Positions 15,917 to 24,704 are shown, counted from the first letter of the stretch. The stretch: 43,858 nucleotides of DNA from Streptomyces sp. JJ38 (GCF_019303475.1 NZ_JABLSI010000043.1:1-43858); one strand, 5' to 3'. Notes: generated by a model not told the origin, from the letters alone. Translations and numbers: made by a program.

Positions 15917-16901
15917 ATGTCACAGGAGCACGACCCCGCCACCCGCCCGGCCCCCGACCGTCGCGCCGTACTGCGCGGCGCCGCCGTGGGCGCCGGTGCG
16001 TTCACGGCCCTCGGCGCCCTCGGCGGCGTCGGACCGGCCGCGGCCGCCGCCACCGGCGCTTCCGCCACCGCCGCACAGGACCGAGCCGCCGCCGACCGGG
16101 CGCACGCGCAACGCTTCGCCGGCAAGGTCGTCCACATCACCGGCGCCACCTCCGGCATTGGAGAGGCCACCGCGCGCGCCTTCGCCGCGGCGGGAGCCAA
16201 GGTCGCCTTCTGCGGACGACGCACCGAACTCGGCCGCAAGGTCGAGCGGGAGATCCGCCGCGCCGGGGGCGAGGCGACGTACCTGCCGGCCGACGTCCGT
16301 GTGCCGAAGTCCGTCAAGGCCTTCACCGACGAGGCCGTACGCCGGTACGGCGGGCTCGACATCGCCTTCGACAACGCCGGCGTCCAGGTCCAGGGGCCGC
16401 TGCACGAGACCTCGTTGGCGGACTGGGACGACCTCATGGACACCAACGCCCGCGGGGTCTTCCTCGCCATGAAATACCAGATCCCGCACCTCGTCTCCGG
16501 TGGCGGCGGACAGATCATCGTCAACTCCTCCGTCGGAGCCCTCGTCGGCCGACCGGGGCTCTCCCTCTACCAGGCGAGCAAGCAGGCGATCCAGGCACTG
16601 GTGAAGTCCGCGGCCCTGGAATACGGAAAACAGGGGGGTCCGGGTGAACGCCATCCTCCCCGGCATCACCGACACCGCGATGATCCGGCCCCCGGAACTC
16701 GATGACGCCACCTGGGAGCAGGCCAAGGCCGCCGTCGGCAAGCTCAACGTCGACGGGCTCGGGACCGTCGCGGACCCCGAGCACATCGCCACCGCCGTCC
16801 TGGCCATGGCAGGCGACGAGTTCGGCTACCTGACCGGCGTCTCGCTCCCCGTCGACGGCGGTATCGCCGCCGGCCGCCGCCTGCTCCTGCCGGAGCAGTA
16901 G
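15917..16901 (+). pseudogene. Tat-exported short-chain dehydrogenase with a +1 frameshift
   Basis: Codons to about residue 240 encode a classical SDR with a twin-arginine signal (RR at 15-16, then an Ala/Gly-rich hydrophobic stretch). It has the NAD(P) motif TGATSGIG (75-82), FDNAG, a catalytic Ser in VNSSVG, and YxxxK (Y218, K222). At 16633-16638 a run of six G puts the frame into nonsense, ending at 16705. The missing C-terminus continues in another frame from about 16640 (RVNAILPGITDTAMI to LLLPEQ at 16901). Removing one G restores a 327-residue protein. This is either a real inactivating mutation or a homopolymer sequencing error. The gene is controlled by the divergent TetR gene. Confidence 0.85.
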
Positions 16902-16919
16902 CCCGACGGCCGGGCGAGA

Positions 16920-16954
16920 GCGGGGCGCACCCCGCGGGGGAGGGTGCGCCCCGC
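16920..16954 (+). terminator. Strong intrinsic-type hairpin after the dehydrogenase
   Basis: Perfect 13-bp arms GCGGGGCGCACCC and GGGTGCGCCCCGC enclose a nine-base loop, 18 bases after the stop. No T run follows, as is common in Streptomyces. Confidence 0.75.
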
Positions 16955-17038
16955 GCCGCGAGGGGAGAGCTGCGGACGCGCGGAAACCAACGCACCCGGT
17001 GACTCGTCCTGGGAAGTGAACCAAGCGAACGGGAAGCC

Positions 17039-18076
17039 ATGTGGGAGTGGACGGGCGGCGGCACGATGCCGAGAGCGAAGGGCGAGCGGCCGTCTCCGGC
17101 GGAGCACGCGATGCGGCAGGCGTGGGCCCGCGCGGCCTGGAAGCGCGGGCGGACACCCGCGGCGCTCGGGGTCCTGACGGCCGGGCTGCTGGCGCTCCAT
17201 CCGTTCGTTCCCAACTCCGTGGGCCGCGTGGGCAGCCTCGCGGAGACCTTCCTCCCCTGGCTCGGCCTGGTGCCGGTGGTGCTACTGGGCCTCGCCCTGC
17301 TGCGCCGCTCCGCCGCCGCGCTGCTGGCCCTGCTCCTGCCGGTGGCGGTCTGGACGCACCTTTTCGGCGGGCTGCTCCTGCCCGCCGCCGCCCACGGCGG
17401 GCATGACCTCGTCGTGGTGCAGCACAACGTCAGCGACGAGAACGCGGACCCGGGCGGCACCGCCCGAGCCCTGGTGCGGGCCGAGCCCGACCTCATCGCG
17501 CTCCAGGAACTGCTGCCGCAGGCACTCCCGGCCTACGCTCAGACCCTGGCCCCGCACTACCCGTACCACGCCGTCCACGGCACCGTCGGACTCTGGTCCA
17601 AGCACCCGCTCACCGGCGCGCGGCCGCTGGACATCAAGCCCCGTGGCATCGCGGAGGGCTGGAACCGCGGGCTGCGGGCCGAGGTCCACACGCCACACGG
17701 CGAGATCGCGGCCTACGTCGCACACCTGCCCTCGATCCGCCTCCGGGCGACCGGCCTCGCGTCCGCCCACCGCGACGAGAGCGCCCGCCTCCTCGGCCAG
17801 GCTGTCGACGCCGAGCCGCTGCGCACCGTCCTCCTCCTGGGCGACCTCAACGGCACGGTCGACGACCGCGGCCTCGCCCCGTTGACCGCACGCCTGAACA
17901 CCGCCGAGCGGGGCTTCGCCTTCAGTTTCCCGGCCACCTTCCCGGTGGCCCGCATCGACCAGGTCCTCGCCCGCTCGGCGACCGTCGACGCCGTCCGCAC
18001 CCTGCCCCGCACCAGCAGCGACCACCTCCCGGTCGCCGCCCGGATCACCCTGGCGGAAGGGGCTCATGGCTCGTGA
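17039..18076 (+). CDS. Membrane-anchored endonuclease/exonuclease/phosphatase (EEP) family protein
   Basis: The protein has 345 residues. Three hydrophobic helices (about 40-115) are followed by an extracytoplasmic EEP domain. Catalytic motifs are intact: VVVQHNVS (Asn), LIALQELLPQ (Glu), VAHLPS, LLGDLNG (Asp and Asn) and SSDHLPV (Asp-His). This fold hydrolyses phosphodiesters, as in secreted nucleases, sphingomyelinases and phosphatases; the substrate here is unknown. The start is ATG 17039 with a weak GGAAG upstream; ATG 17066 is an alternative. The stop overlaps the end of a decayed minus-strand gene. It is a single gene isolated by a strong upstream terminator. Confidence 0.87.
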   Translation: MWEWTGGGTMPRAKGERPSPAEHAMRQAWARAAWKRGRTPAALGVLTAGLLALHPFVPNSVGRVGSLAETFLPWLGLVPVVLLGLALLRRSAAALLALLLPVAVWTHLFGGLLLPAAAHGGHDLVVVQHNVSDENADPGGTARALVRAEPDLIALQELLPQALPAYAQTLAPHYPYHAVHGTVGLWSKHPLTGARPLDIKPRGIAEGWNRGLRAEVHTPHGEIAAYVAHLPSIRLRATGLASAHRDESARLLGQAVDAEPLRTVLLLGDLNGTVDDRGLAPLTARLNTAERGFAFSFPATFPVARIDQVLARSATVDAVRTLPRTSSDHLPVAARITLAEGAHGS

Positions 18077-18420
18077 GCGACGTCAGTCCGTCTCGGCCCC
18101 GTCCAGTCTCCCGGGACATGCCCGAGCCGGGCCCGCTGTGGGTGGTCGCTGACGGCCACGGAAGAGGTCTTCTCGCCCGTCGCGAAGCTGATCGACGTCA
18201 CTCGGTCCGCGGCGCGTTCGGAGGTGACGCAACCGGTGACGTCCCCGTTCACGGTTGCCCAGTCGGCTGGGCGGCCGGTAGGGGCGGACCTCCTCCAGCA
18301 TCTCCCGGTCGACGATGGTCGCGTACTCGTCCGTCGTTCCGGCGAGGACAGCTTGGCCCGTCGGGTTCATCGACATGCCGTGGTACCGAGAGTTGTTGAT
18401 CCAGCAGTACGTCGGGTTCC
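18064..18420 (-). pseudogene. Decayed beta-propeller (YVTN-like) gene fragment
   Basis: Two minus-strand frames join into a protein-like segment. The upstream part reads YHGMSMNPTGQAVLAGTTD and continues to VRPYRPPSR. After a one-base shift near 18255 it continues WATVNGDVTGCVTSERAADR to VAVSDHPQRARLGHV. The pattern (glycine turn, Asp, strand, repeated blades) resembles YVTN/YncE-type propellers. It lacks a credible start and most of a propeller, so it is a remnant. The rest of the gap up to 18816 (about 400 bases) is lower in GC than the surroundings and shows no gene, repeat or RNA that I can identify. Confidence 0.5.
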
Positions 18421-18816
18421 AGGGGCGCGCCCCAATACCTTGCGCTACGGGCTGGCCCGCCTGGGCGGCCCTGAACCGTAGCCACCTTGACGCGACCGGC
18501 GTCCCCAATCGCCCGCCCCTGCTGGACACCACTGGCGCTGGGCCCTCACACGCTCACCGACTCCGACTCGCCCGCACAGGCGCCCCTGAGACCCCAGGAC
18601 ATGCCCGGCCGCGGCAGGTATCGATTACAGCGGATTGGTTGGATTCAGTTCTGAGGGGAGTGCGAGGTGCCGTGGACGCTATTACCTTGAAGGTGGAACT
18701 GATCTGGGGCCGAGGCTGGTGAGACTACTAGCGTCGAGTCCAAAGTACATAGGTGACTCTTGCGTAGGGATATCATCAGGAATGAGTGCGAGTGGTGTCT
18801 ATTCGCTTGCGACCAG

Positions 18817-19062
18817 TCAGGCTGGCGTGTCAGCCCGCACGCCCCACTCCCAGTTCTCGCAGAACCCGTCGAAGGCCTCCGCGAGTTCGGGGCCGCCCGC
18901 CTCCATGGTCGTCAGCGACAGGTCGTTGAAGCCGGCTCCCCGCAACGCGTTGGTCTCCGAGGTGAACTCGCGCAGTTCGTCCATCGCGCCGTTGATGCCC
19001 TGCGTCAGCAGCCGCACGGTTTCCGGGTCCACCCGCAGGTCGGCTTCGTCTCCGGTGGTCAC
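18817..19062 (-). CDS. Small WXG100-like protein
   Basis: An 81-residue helical protein. It begins with an acidic stretch, then VDPETVRLLTQGINGAMDELREF, and ends EAFDGFCENWEWGVRADTPA. The W-x-W-G element near the end of the second helix recalls actinobacterial WXG100/ESX-type small proteins, in which a helix-turn-helix hairpin forms dimers secreted by type VII systems. The canonical mid-protein WxG is not clearly present, so the family is tentative. The start overlaps the stop of the next upstream gene by four bases, showing co-transcription. No secretion ATPase is in the window. Confidence 0.65.
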   Translation of the reverse strand: MTTGDEADLRVDPETVRLLTQGINGAMDELREFTSETNALRGAGFNDLSLTTMEAGGPELAEAFDGFCENWEWGVRADTPA

Positions 19063-19559
19063 GGTCCCTCCCTCAGCATCTCGTCAGCTGTCTCACGGTC
19101 AGCCGCCTGGTCCGGGACGATGCCGGTCACCGGGGGAAACAGCATCGCCCGCTCGGCGTCTGCGACGTCCAGAGCCACCCCGGTGGGCACCCCGGCCTCC
19201 GGCACCACGACGTCGAGGAGCCGGGCGCCCAGCAGGACGTGGTAGGGGACTTCGGCGTCCGGTGGAGCGCCTCGGGCCGCGGCGAACCGGGCGAGGCGTT
19301 CCTCGTCGGTGAAGGCGTAGATCCACTGGATGCCGCCGGACATCCCCGCCAGCACGCCCGCCTCGTTGCGCGGCACCAGCACGGCGGTGCGGCGGAACTC
19401 GCCCAGCATCGCCCGCGGGTCGCCTTCGCCGACGCGGACGGCGAGGATGTGCTCGGTCAGTTGCACGGTTTCCCCCACGCTGCGCAGAAACTCCCCCCGA
19501 TCGCCGGTACGGTAACCGAACGGTCGCTCGGAGTGCGTGTGGGGTGTCGGGTGCGGCAT
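19059..19559 (-). CDS. SseB-like hypothetical protein
   Basis: Up to 166 residues. The conserved core reads ILAVRVGEGDPRAMLGEFRRTAVLVP, then SGGIQWIYAFTDEERLARFAAARG, a pattern typical of SseB-type N-terminal domains (strand, 'WIYAFTDEE', helix). The C-terminal half is a second small alpha/beta unit with MLFPPVTGIVPD. ATG 19559 is used here. GTG 19478, preceded by GGGGGGAG, is a plausible shorter start that begins closer to the conserved core. The stop overlaps the start of the WXG100-like gene. In Streptomyces such pairs occur next to type VII-like small proteins, but the function is unknown. An iron box lies 41 bases upstream of 19559. Confidence 0.65.
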   Translation of the reverse strand: MPHPTPHTHSERPFGYRTGDRGEFLRSVGETVQLTEHILAVRVGEGDPRAMLGEFRRTAVLVPRNEAGVLAGMSGGIQWIYAFTDEERLARFAAARGAPPDAEVPYHVLLGARLLDVVVPEAGVPTGVALDVADAERAMLFPPVTGIVPDQAADRETADEMLREGP

Positions 19560-19600
19560 ATTCCGCGTGTTGGGGGTGTCGCGCACGGCGATCAAAGATC

Positions 19601-19619
19601 TAAGGTGAGGCTTACCTGA
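19601..19619. promoter_or_regulatory. Iron box (DmdR1/IdeR-type operator)
   Basis: TAAGGTGAGGCTTACCTGA matches 15 of 19 positions of the consensus TTAGGTTAGGCTAACCTAA. It ends 21 bases before the FhuF-type gene and could also affect the divergent minus-strand pair. Confidence 0.85.
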
Positions 19620-19640
19620 TGTGCTGAACGAGGGGTGCCC

Positions 19641-20420
19641 GTGCCGACCACCACCGCACCACCGGACTTCTTCGACGTGGCCGACCTGGCCGCCGAGACG
19701 TACCGCCGCTTCGCGGCGGCGTTCCCCATCCTGCGCGTCACGACCGAACCGCCCGAGGGGGAGAGCTGGCTGACCGGCCGCAGGCTGGCCGAGGACGAGG
19801 GGATGCGCGCCCTCGTGCTCGCCCGGCAGGCGCAGGCCATGGAGGCCACGCAGAACGCCGCGCCCCGCCCCGACGTCGTGGCCATGGAGGTCCTCCACCA
19901 GTACGCGTTCGTGGCCTGCCTCGCGATGAGTGGGCCGTGGTACCTGGAGCGCCGGGTGCCACGCCTGGAGCCCGACGGCGTCGGCTACGACGAGACGCGG
20001 GGCGCCCTCGCCCTCGTCCCGTCGCGGATCACCGTGCTGCCCGACGATCCGGCCGCCGCCCTGCCGGGTGTGCGGACCGTGCCGGACGAGGAGGCGCTGC
20101 GCGCCGAGCTGCGTGCCGCCGTGGCCGCCCACCTGGCGCCGCTGCTCACCGCGTTCACCCCGCTGTTGCGCCGGGGGCCGCGCGGCATGTGGGGCGTCGC
20201 CACCGACGAGCTCGCCGACGGGCTCGGCTACCTGGGGGACTTGCTGGGCGACCGTCCGGCCGCCGCGCGGGCCGCCAACGTCCTCCTGCCCGGCGACACT
20301 CCGCCGTTCTCCGGCGCCGCGCGGTACCGGGCCGACGGCGGCCGCGTCCGGCACAACTGCTGCCTCTATTACACGTTCCCGTCCGCACGGCTGTGCGCGA
20401 GCTGCCCGCGGCTGCGGTGA
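19641..20420 (+). CDS. FhuF-type 2Fe-2S siderophore-iron reductase
   Basis: A 259-residue protein. The C-terminus carries the FhuF cysteine pattern: C240-C241, ten residues, C252, two residues, C255 (CCLYYTFPSARLCASCPR). This binds a 2Fe-2S cluster with the unusual Cys-Cys start. Such proteins reduce ferric siderophores in the cytoplasm to release iron. The N-terminal part (about 1-230) fits the helical FhuF/ferric reductase domain. GTG 19641, with GAGG seven bases upstream, is chosen; GTG 19635 is two codons earlier. An iron box directly upstream indicates expression under iron limitation. It is followed by an MFS gene. Confidence 0.88.
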   Translation: MPTTTAPPDFFDVADLAAETYRRFAAAFPILRVTTEPPEGESWLTGRRLAEDEGMRALVLARQAQAMEATQNAAPRPDVVAMEVLHQYAFVACLAMSGPWYLERRVPRLEPDGVGYDETRGALALVPSRITVLPDDPAAALPGVRTVPDEEALRAELRAAVAAHLAPLLTAFTPLLRRGPRGMWGVATDELADGLGYLGDLLGDRPAAARAANVLLPGDTPPFSGAARYRADGGRVRHNCCLYYTFPSARLCASCPRLR

Positions 20421-20447
20421 ACGGCTCCGGAACATAGGGCCGTTCAC
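20417..20447 (+). terminator. Inverted repeat after the reductase gene
   Basis: GTGAACGGC (20417-20425) and GCCGTTCAC (20439-20447) form a 9-bp stem around a 13-base loop, overlapping the reductase stop. It may be a terminator or attenuator before the MFS gene; an operator role is also possible. A TAAAAT element at 20454 follows, without a clear -35. Confidence 0.45.
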
Positions 20448-20512
20448 GGCTGGTAAAATGGGGGGCGTCGGCCTTCGGCGCCCCCTGACACGGGTGCGCG
20501 GAGGCTTTTTTC

Positions 20513-21697
20513 ATGCCTTCACCCACCTCTGCCTCCACCGCCACCGGCTACCGTGCCCTGCTCCGCGACCGCGAGTTCGCCGGGCTGTACGCCGGCTTCA
20601 CCCTGACGTCCGGGGCGGGCCCGGTCTCCGGGTTCGCGCTCGGCACGCTCGTCGAGCAGGAGACCCGTTCACCGTTCCTGACGGCGGTGAGCATGTACGG
20701 GGTCACCTTCGCCACGGTGCTCGGCGCGCTCACGCTGATGTCGGTCGCCGACGGCGGCCGCCCCCGCCGTACCCTCGTCGCGCTCCAGTGCCTGTCCCTG
20801 GCCGCGGTCGCCGCGCAAGCGGTACCGGGGCTGCCGCTCACCGCCCGGTTCGGGCTGCTGCTCGTCGTCGGGTTCTTCCAGTCCCTGGCCACCGGGACGC
20901 GGCTGGGGCTGCTGGCCGAGATCGCGCCGGCGGCCGCCTACGCACCCGCGCGGTCGCTGCTGAACATCACCGCGGGCGGCATGGCCGTGCTCGGCTACGC
21001 GTTCGGTGCGCTGCTGCTGCGGTTTCTGAGCCCCCAGCAGGTCTTTGTGGTGGCCGCGGCCCTGGCGGCCGGCGGGCTGGCCGCCGTCGCGGGGACGGTG
21101 CGGGAGCGGTCCGTGCGGCTCGCCCGTCGCCCCGGACTGGCCGCCACCTGGCGGACGAACGCCGGGCTCTTCTCCCACCCCGGCCGGCGGGTGCTGCTGC
21201 TCAACCTGTGGGTGCCCAACGGGCTGATCGTCGGCTGTGAGGCCCTGTTCATCTCCTACGCCCCGCGGCACGCGGGGGCGCTGCTGGCGGCGGGGTCGGC
21301 GGGACTGCTCCTGGGGGACCTCGCCGTCGGGCGGCTCCTCGGACCCGAGGGACGGCGGCGGTGCGCGTTCGGCCTGCGGCTGCTCCTCGCCCTCCCGTTC
21401 CTGCTGTTCGCGGCGCACCCGCCGCTCCCGGTGCTGACGCTCGCGGTGTTCCTCGCCGGTGCCGGGTTCGCGGCGACCCTGCCGCTCCAGGAACGGCTGC
21501 TGGCGCTCACGCCCGAGGCGGTGCGCGGCCAGGTTCAGGGGGCGGAGTCGGCGGGCCGGATGACCTGGCAGGGCATCGGCGCGGCGATCGCCGGGGGACT
21601 GGCCCAGTGGCTCACGCCGGGCGTCGCGATCACGGTCCTGGCCGCCGTCTCGGTACTCGTGACGGTCGGCTCACGGCCGTTCGTCAGCCGGACCTGA
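20513..21697 (+). CDS. MFS transporter (possible siderophore exporter)
   Basis: A 394-residue membrane protein with about twelve hydrophobic helices and the MFS pattern of two six-helix halves joined by a charged loop (RERSVRLARRPGLAATWRTN). ATG 20513 has a good GGAGG eight bases upstream. It lies downstream of the FhuF-type reductase and close to siderophore uptake genes, so export or handling of a siderophore is a reasonable guess. The sequence does not fix the substrate, and a drug efflux role cannot be ruled out. It may be read from the reductase mRNA or from its own weak promoter. Confidence 0.85.
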   Translation: MPSPTSASTATGYRALLRDREFAGLYAGFTLTSGAGPVSGFALGTLVEQETRSPFLTAVSMYGVTFATVLGALTLMSVADGGRPRRTLVALQCLSLAAVAAQAVPGLPLTARFGLLLVVGFFQSLATGTRLGLLAEIAPAAAYAPARSLLNITAGGMAVLGYAFGALLLRFLSPQQVFVVAAALAAGGLAAVAGTVRERSVRLARRPGLAATWRTNAGLFSHPGRRVLLLNLWVPNGLIVGCEALFISYAPRHAGALLAAGSAGLLLGDLAVGRLLGPEGRRRCAFGLRLLLALPFLLFAAHPPLPVLTLAVFLAGAGFAATLPLQERLLALTPEAVRGQVQGAESAGRMTWQGIGAAIAGGLAQWLTPGVAITVLAAVSVLVTVGSRPFVSRT

Positions 21698-21748
21698 GGG
21701 GCGGGCGTCTCCGTGCCGGGGGCGCGACGGCTTCCCCGCCCCCGCCGT

Positions 21749-23395
21749 TCACGTCCGGGTGTTCGTCAGGTGCGGGCCGAGGTAGCCGACGTAGACCCGT
21801 CCCGTCCCGGGGCCGTCGTCGTAGAAGTGCAGCCTCGGTGCGATGGTGCTGCCCCCGCCGATGCGCACGTGGGCCTCCATGTAGACCCGCCCGTTCCGGT
21901 GCACCTCCCGGGGGACGGGAAACGTGCGCTGCTTCCGCCATGCCCCCCGGTTGCCCACGGTGTCCGACTCCTTCATCTTCACCTTGCCGGCGGAGAAGGG
22001 GTGGGCGTCGGCCGATGACGACCGTGCGCACCAGGACCGGAAGTCGCCCCCGGCCGTTCCGGCCGCCGAGGCGACCGCGTAGTCCTGGAGAGCCAGCAGA
22101 GCGTCCCAGGCGGTCTCGACCCAGTTGCGTTCCGTCTGGTCGTCCAGCTGCTGCGTCGTCTTCCGGTTGCCGGTGAACGCCACGTTCGGCAGCTCGGGCA
22201 GGCGGCTCAGCAGGGCGGAGAACGTGGGCGGGTAGTCGGTCGGTTCTTCCACCGGCGCGAAGGCGAGGTCGTAGGCGCCGGCCTCCACGAGCCGGGATTC
22301 CAGCGCTCGCACCCGTCGTCTCATCCGCTGGAGCTGGGTGTACAGTTCGTCGTTCTCGCCCTCGGCGTCCGTCGCGCGGCGGAGCGCCTGCTGTCGGTCG
22401 AGCCGCAGGTCGCGGATCTCGTCGGCGTTGGCGGCCTCGGTCTGCTCCGCCTCCGAGAGCATGGCGTGGAGCGTCTCGTTCTCGGTTCTCAGCCGCTGGA
22501 AGTCCGAGCCGTGCTGGGCTGGGCGGGGGCGGGTCCGCTGGACGGGAAGGCTGTCGAGGGCCGGGGGGAGGGGCTGGCGGAGGGCGAGCCGCTGGGGGAG
22601 CGAGGCGAGGGTGGAGGCGGCCTTGCGCGGGTCGGCCCGGAGCGTGGCCTTGGACATGACGGGGTGCCGCTGGGCGTCGGGCTGCCAGGCCGGATCGATG
22701 CCGGGCAGGTAGGTGCGGATGCCCCCGCCGAACACCGGGTGGTACTCCAGCGCGCTGTTGAAGGCCGGCTGGGCCCGGGGGGTGAGGACGTACATGATGG
22801 CCAGCCCCGGGAGGGACCTGTAGGCCTCCTCGACGACATCGTCCGCCCACCGGGCCGGGCCGACGTCATAGGGGATGCTCGCGACGACGATGGGAAGCCG
22901 TCGGTCCTGGTCGCACAGTTCCTCGATGACCTCGTCGACGTCCTCCGGCTCGATGAACTTCGGTGACCGTGCGACCTCGGCCAGACCGTCGTGCCAGTCC
23001 AGGGCCTCCAGCAGGAGCCCGGCGACCTTCGGCGTCTTCGCCCGCTTGGGGGCGAGTTCGGGCGCTGCGGGCCGGTGCTCGACGTCGACCTGCATCCAGG
23101 TGTTCCGGTCGCCGACGCGGTGGTCGGCGCGGACGACGAGCGTGGACTGCCAGGTGCCCTCGTTGCCCGGCATGGCCTCACGCAGGCGCCACCGGGTGTA
23201 GGCGCCCCTGCGCCCGGAGGCCGAGTCGCGGTCGAGTGTGACGCCCTGTGCTATCTCGTTGCGGCCCTCGTCGAGGGCGGAGGTGTCGTACCTCTTGCCG
23301 TCAAGCCACGCGTAGAGCTGACGTTCCGCTACGGCCGAGGTCGAGACGAAGTCCTTCAGCGTGGACAACACCATGCGGTAACCGCGAGGTTCCAT
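21749..23395 (-). CDS. Uncharacterised 548-residue multidomain protein
   Basis: I do not recognise the family. The N-terminal part (about 1-290) is alpha/beta in character, with QVDVEHRP, LPIVVASIPYDVG and FGGGIRTYLPGIDPAWQPDA as likely conserved segments. A charged heptad-like coiled coil covers roughly 310-395. The C-terminal domain (about 400-548) ends EAHVRIGGGSTIAPRLHF, then YVGYLGPHLTNT, which looks like a distinct small domain. There is no signal peptide or membrane helix. A Pro-rich linker precedes the coiled coil. This layout suggests a sensor or effector, perhaps of a conflict system, but that is speculation. ATG 23395 is used; an internal ATG seven codons in is possible. Confidence 0.7.
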   Translation of the reverse strand: MEPRGYRMVLSTLKDFVSTSAVAERQLYAWLDGKRYDTSALDEGRNEIAQGVTLDRDSASGRRGAYTRWRLREAMPGNEGTWQSTLVVRADHRVGDRNTWMQVDVEHRPAAPELAPKRAKTPKVAGLLLEALDWHDGLAEVARSPKFIEPEDVDEVIEELCDQDRRLPIVVASIPYDVGPARWADDVVEEAYRSLPGLAIMYVLTPRAQPAFNSALEYHPVFGGGIRTYLPGIDPAWQPDAQRHPVMSKATLRADPRKAASTLASLPQRLALRQPLPPALDSLPVQRTRPRPAQHGSDFQRLRTENETLHAMLSEAEQTEAANADEIRDLRLDRQQALRRATDAEGENDELYTQLQRMRRRVRALESRLVEAGAYDLAFAPVEEPTDYPPTFSALLSRLPELPNVAFTGNRKTTQQLDDQTERNWVETAWDALLALQDYAVASAAGTAGGDFRSWCARSSSADAHPFSAGKVKMKESDTVGNRGAWRKQRTFPVPREVHRNGRVYMEAHVRIGGGSTIAPRLHFYDDGPGTGRVYVGYLGPHLTNTRT

Positions 23396-23587
23396 GGGTT
23401 CGCTCCGCAGCGTTTCGAGCAGGTGGGCGTGAGGTTCGTACCGTGAGGGTCACTTCGCGTGGTGGGGTCTGCGGATGTGGCTGGCCGTTGGGGAACACCG
23501 TACTGGTTCCGCCGGGTTGATGATCCCCGGTCGCGGAATGTCTCATTCGGAGTGACGTCCACGGGAGCCGGTCCGTGCGGACACGCG

Positions 23588-23625
23588 GCGGGGGCCGGAC
23601 ACCCGTGTGGGTGTCCGGCCCCCGC
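23588..23625. terminator. Perfect 17-bp stem-loop terminator
   Basis: Arms 23588-23604 (GCGGGGGCCGGACACCC) and 23609-23625 pair perfectly around the loop GTGT, 28 bases past the stop of the minus-strand lipoprotein gene. It is the strongest hairpin in the window and probably ends that transcript. Confidence 0.85.
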
Positions 23626-23653
23626 CCCGCGAAGTCGGCTCCGCCGCCCGGTG

Positions 23654-24670
23654 TCAGGCGCGGGCCGCGTCCACGCCGTAGGTGTCGGCGACGTCGTCGA
23701 GCACGCTCTCGGCGCCGTAGAGGCCCACCGCGATCATCCAGGTGATGTCACTCACCTCGTGGACGTCGCCCTTCAGCTGCTTCCACAGCGGGTTGGCCAT
23801 GAACTTCTCCTTGTTCTTCTCACCGGTGCCCGAGGGGTCCGGGTAGTAGGTGACGAAGATGTCGTCCGCGTCGACCCTGGTGATCTGCTCCTCGGAGATG
23901 TCGGCGTTGAAGCCGGTGCCCTGGGCGTCCTCGGGGAAGCCGAAACCGAGGTCGTTCAGGATGACACCGACGTAGGTGTCCTCCTTGTACAGCCGCGTCG
24001 GGCCGTCGACGAACCGCACGACGGAGACGGTCGGGTTGCCGCCCTCCTGCTTGCGGACGCTGTCGCCGATCGTCTTGGCGCGCTTCTCGAAGGCGCCGAT
24101 CTTCTGCTCGGCCAGGTCCTCCTTGCCGAGGGCCTCGCCGACGAGGCGGAGGTTGTCCTTCCAGGTCGCGCCCGTGGTCTCGGTGAAGACGGTCGGGGCG
24201 ATGCCGGAGAGGTCCTTGTACAGCTTCTCGTGGCGGACCTTGGCCGAGAGGATGAGGTCCGGCTTCAGGGCCAGGATCTTCTCCGCGCTCGGCTCGTCGA
24301 GCGTGCCGACCTCGACGGCCTCGGCGCCGTACGTCTTGCCGTCCTCGCCGAAGTAGGGCGGGAGCTTCTCGTCCGGGCCGGTGAAGGTGGTGTAGCCGAC
24401 GACGTTGCCCTCGAGCGCGAACGCGGCGTCCACGAAGGTCATGTCCAGGGCGACGATGCGCTTGGGGGCCTTCTCGATCTCCGTCTCGCCCATGGCGTGC
24501 TCGACGGTCCGCGGGAAGGCGGCGTCGGAGGCGGCGGGCTTCTTCTCGCCGCCCTTGTCGTCCGTATTCTTGTCCGAGTCGCTGCTGCAGGCGGCGGTGG
24601 CGAACAGGCCGAGGGCGATGGTGACGGCACCGGCCGAGCGGCCGACGCGCGTGAGCCAGCGGGCTCTCAT
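23654..24670 (-). CDS. Iron-siderophore ABC transporter substrate-binding lipoprotein
   Basis: A 338-residue binding protein of the FecB/FhuD (cluster A-II) type. ATG 24670 has GAAGGGAT upstream and gives a normal signal peptide; an earlier in-frame start at 24691 lies closer to the iron box and is disfavoured. The lipobox ends at C28 (ATAAC) and is followed by an Asp/Lys/Glu-rich linker. Conserved features include KRIVALDMTFVDAAFAL, PDLILSAK and the long backbone helix joining two lobes. It captures the ferric siderophore outside the membrane and feeds it to the divergently encoded FecCD permeases. The shared iron box lies 34 bases upstream. Confidence 0.94.
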   Translation of the reverse strand: MRARWLTRVGRSAGAVTIALGLFATAACSSDSDKNTDDKGGEKKPAASDAAFPRTVEHAMGETEIEKAPKRIVALDMTFVDAAFALEGNVVGYTTFTGPDEKLPPYFGEDGKTYGAEAVEVGTLDEPSAEKILALKPDLILSAKVRHEKLYKDLSGIAPTVFTETTGATWKDNLRLVGEALGKEDLAEQKIGAFEKRAKTIGDSVRKQEGGNPTVSVVRFVDGPTRLYKEDTYVGVILNDLGFGFPEDAQGTGFNADISEEQITRVDADDIFVTYYPDPSGTGEKNKEKFMANPLWKQLKGDVHEVSDITWMIAVGLYGAESVLDDVADTYGVDAARA

Positions 24671-24704
24671 CAAAAGGATCCCTTCGTTCACGGGGGGTGC
24701 GCCG

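Noticed and set aside
20429..20459. GGAAC element as an ECF-sigma promoter for the MFS gene
   Set aside because: The downstream element (GGTAAA) does not match a known ECF -10, and GGAAC occurs often by chance.
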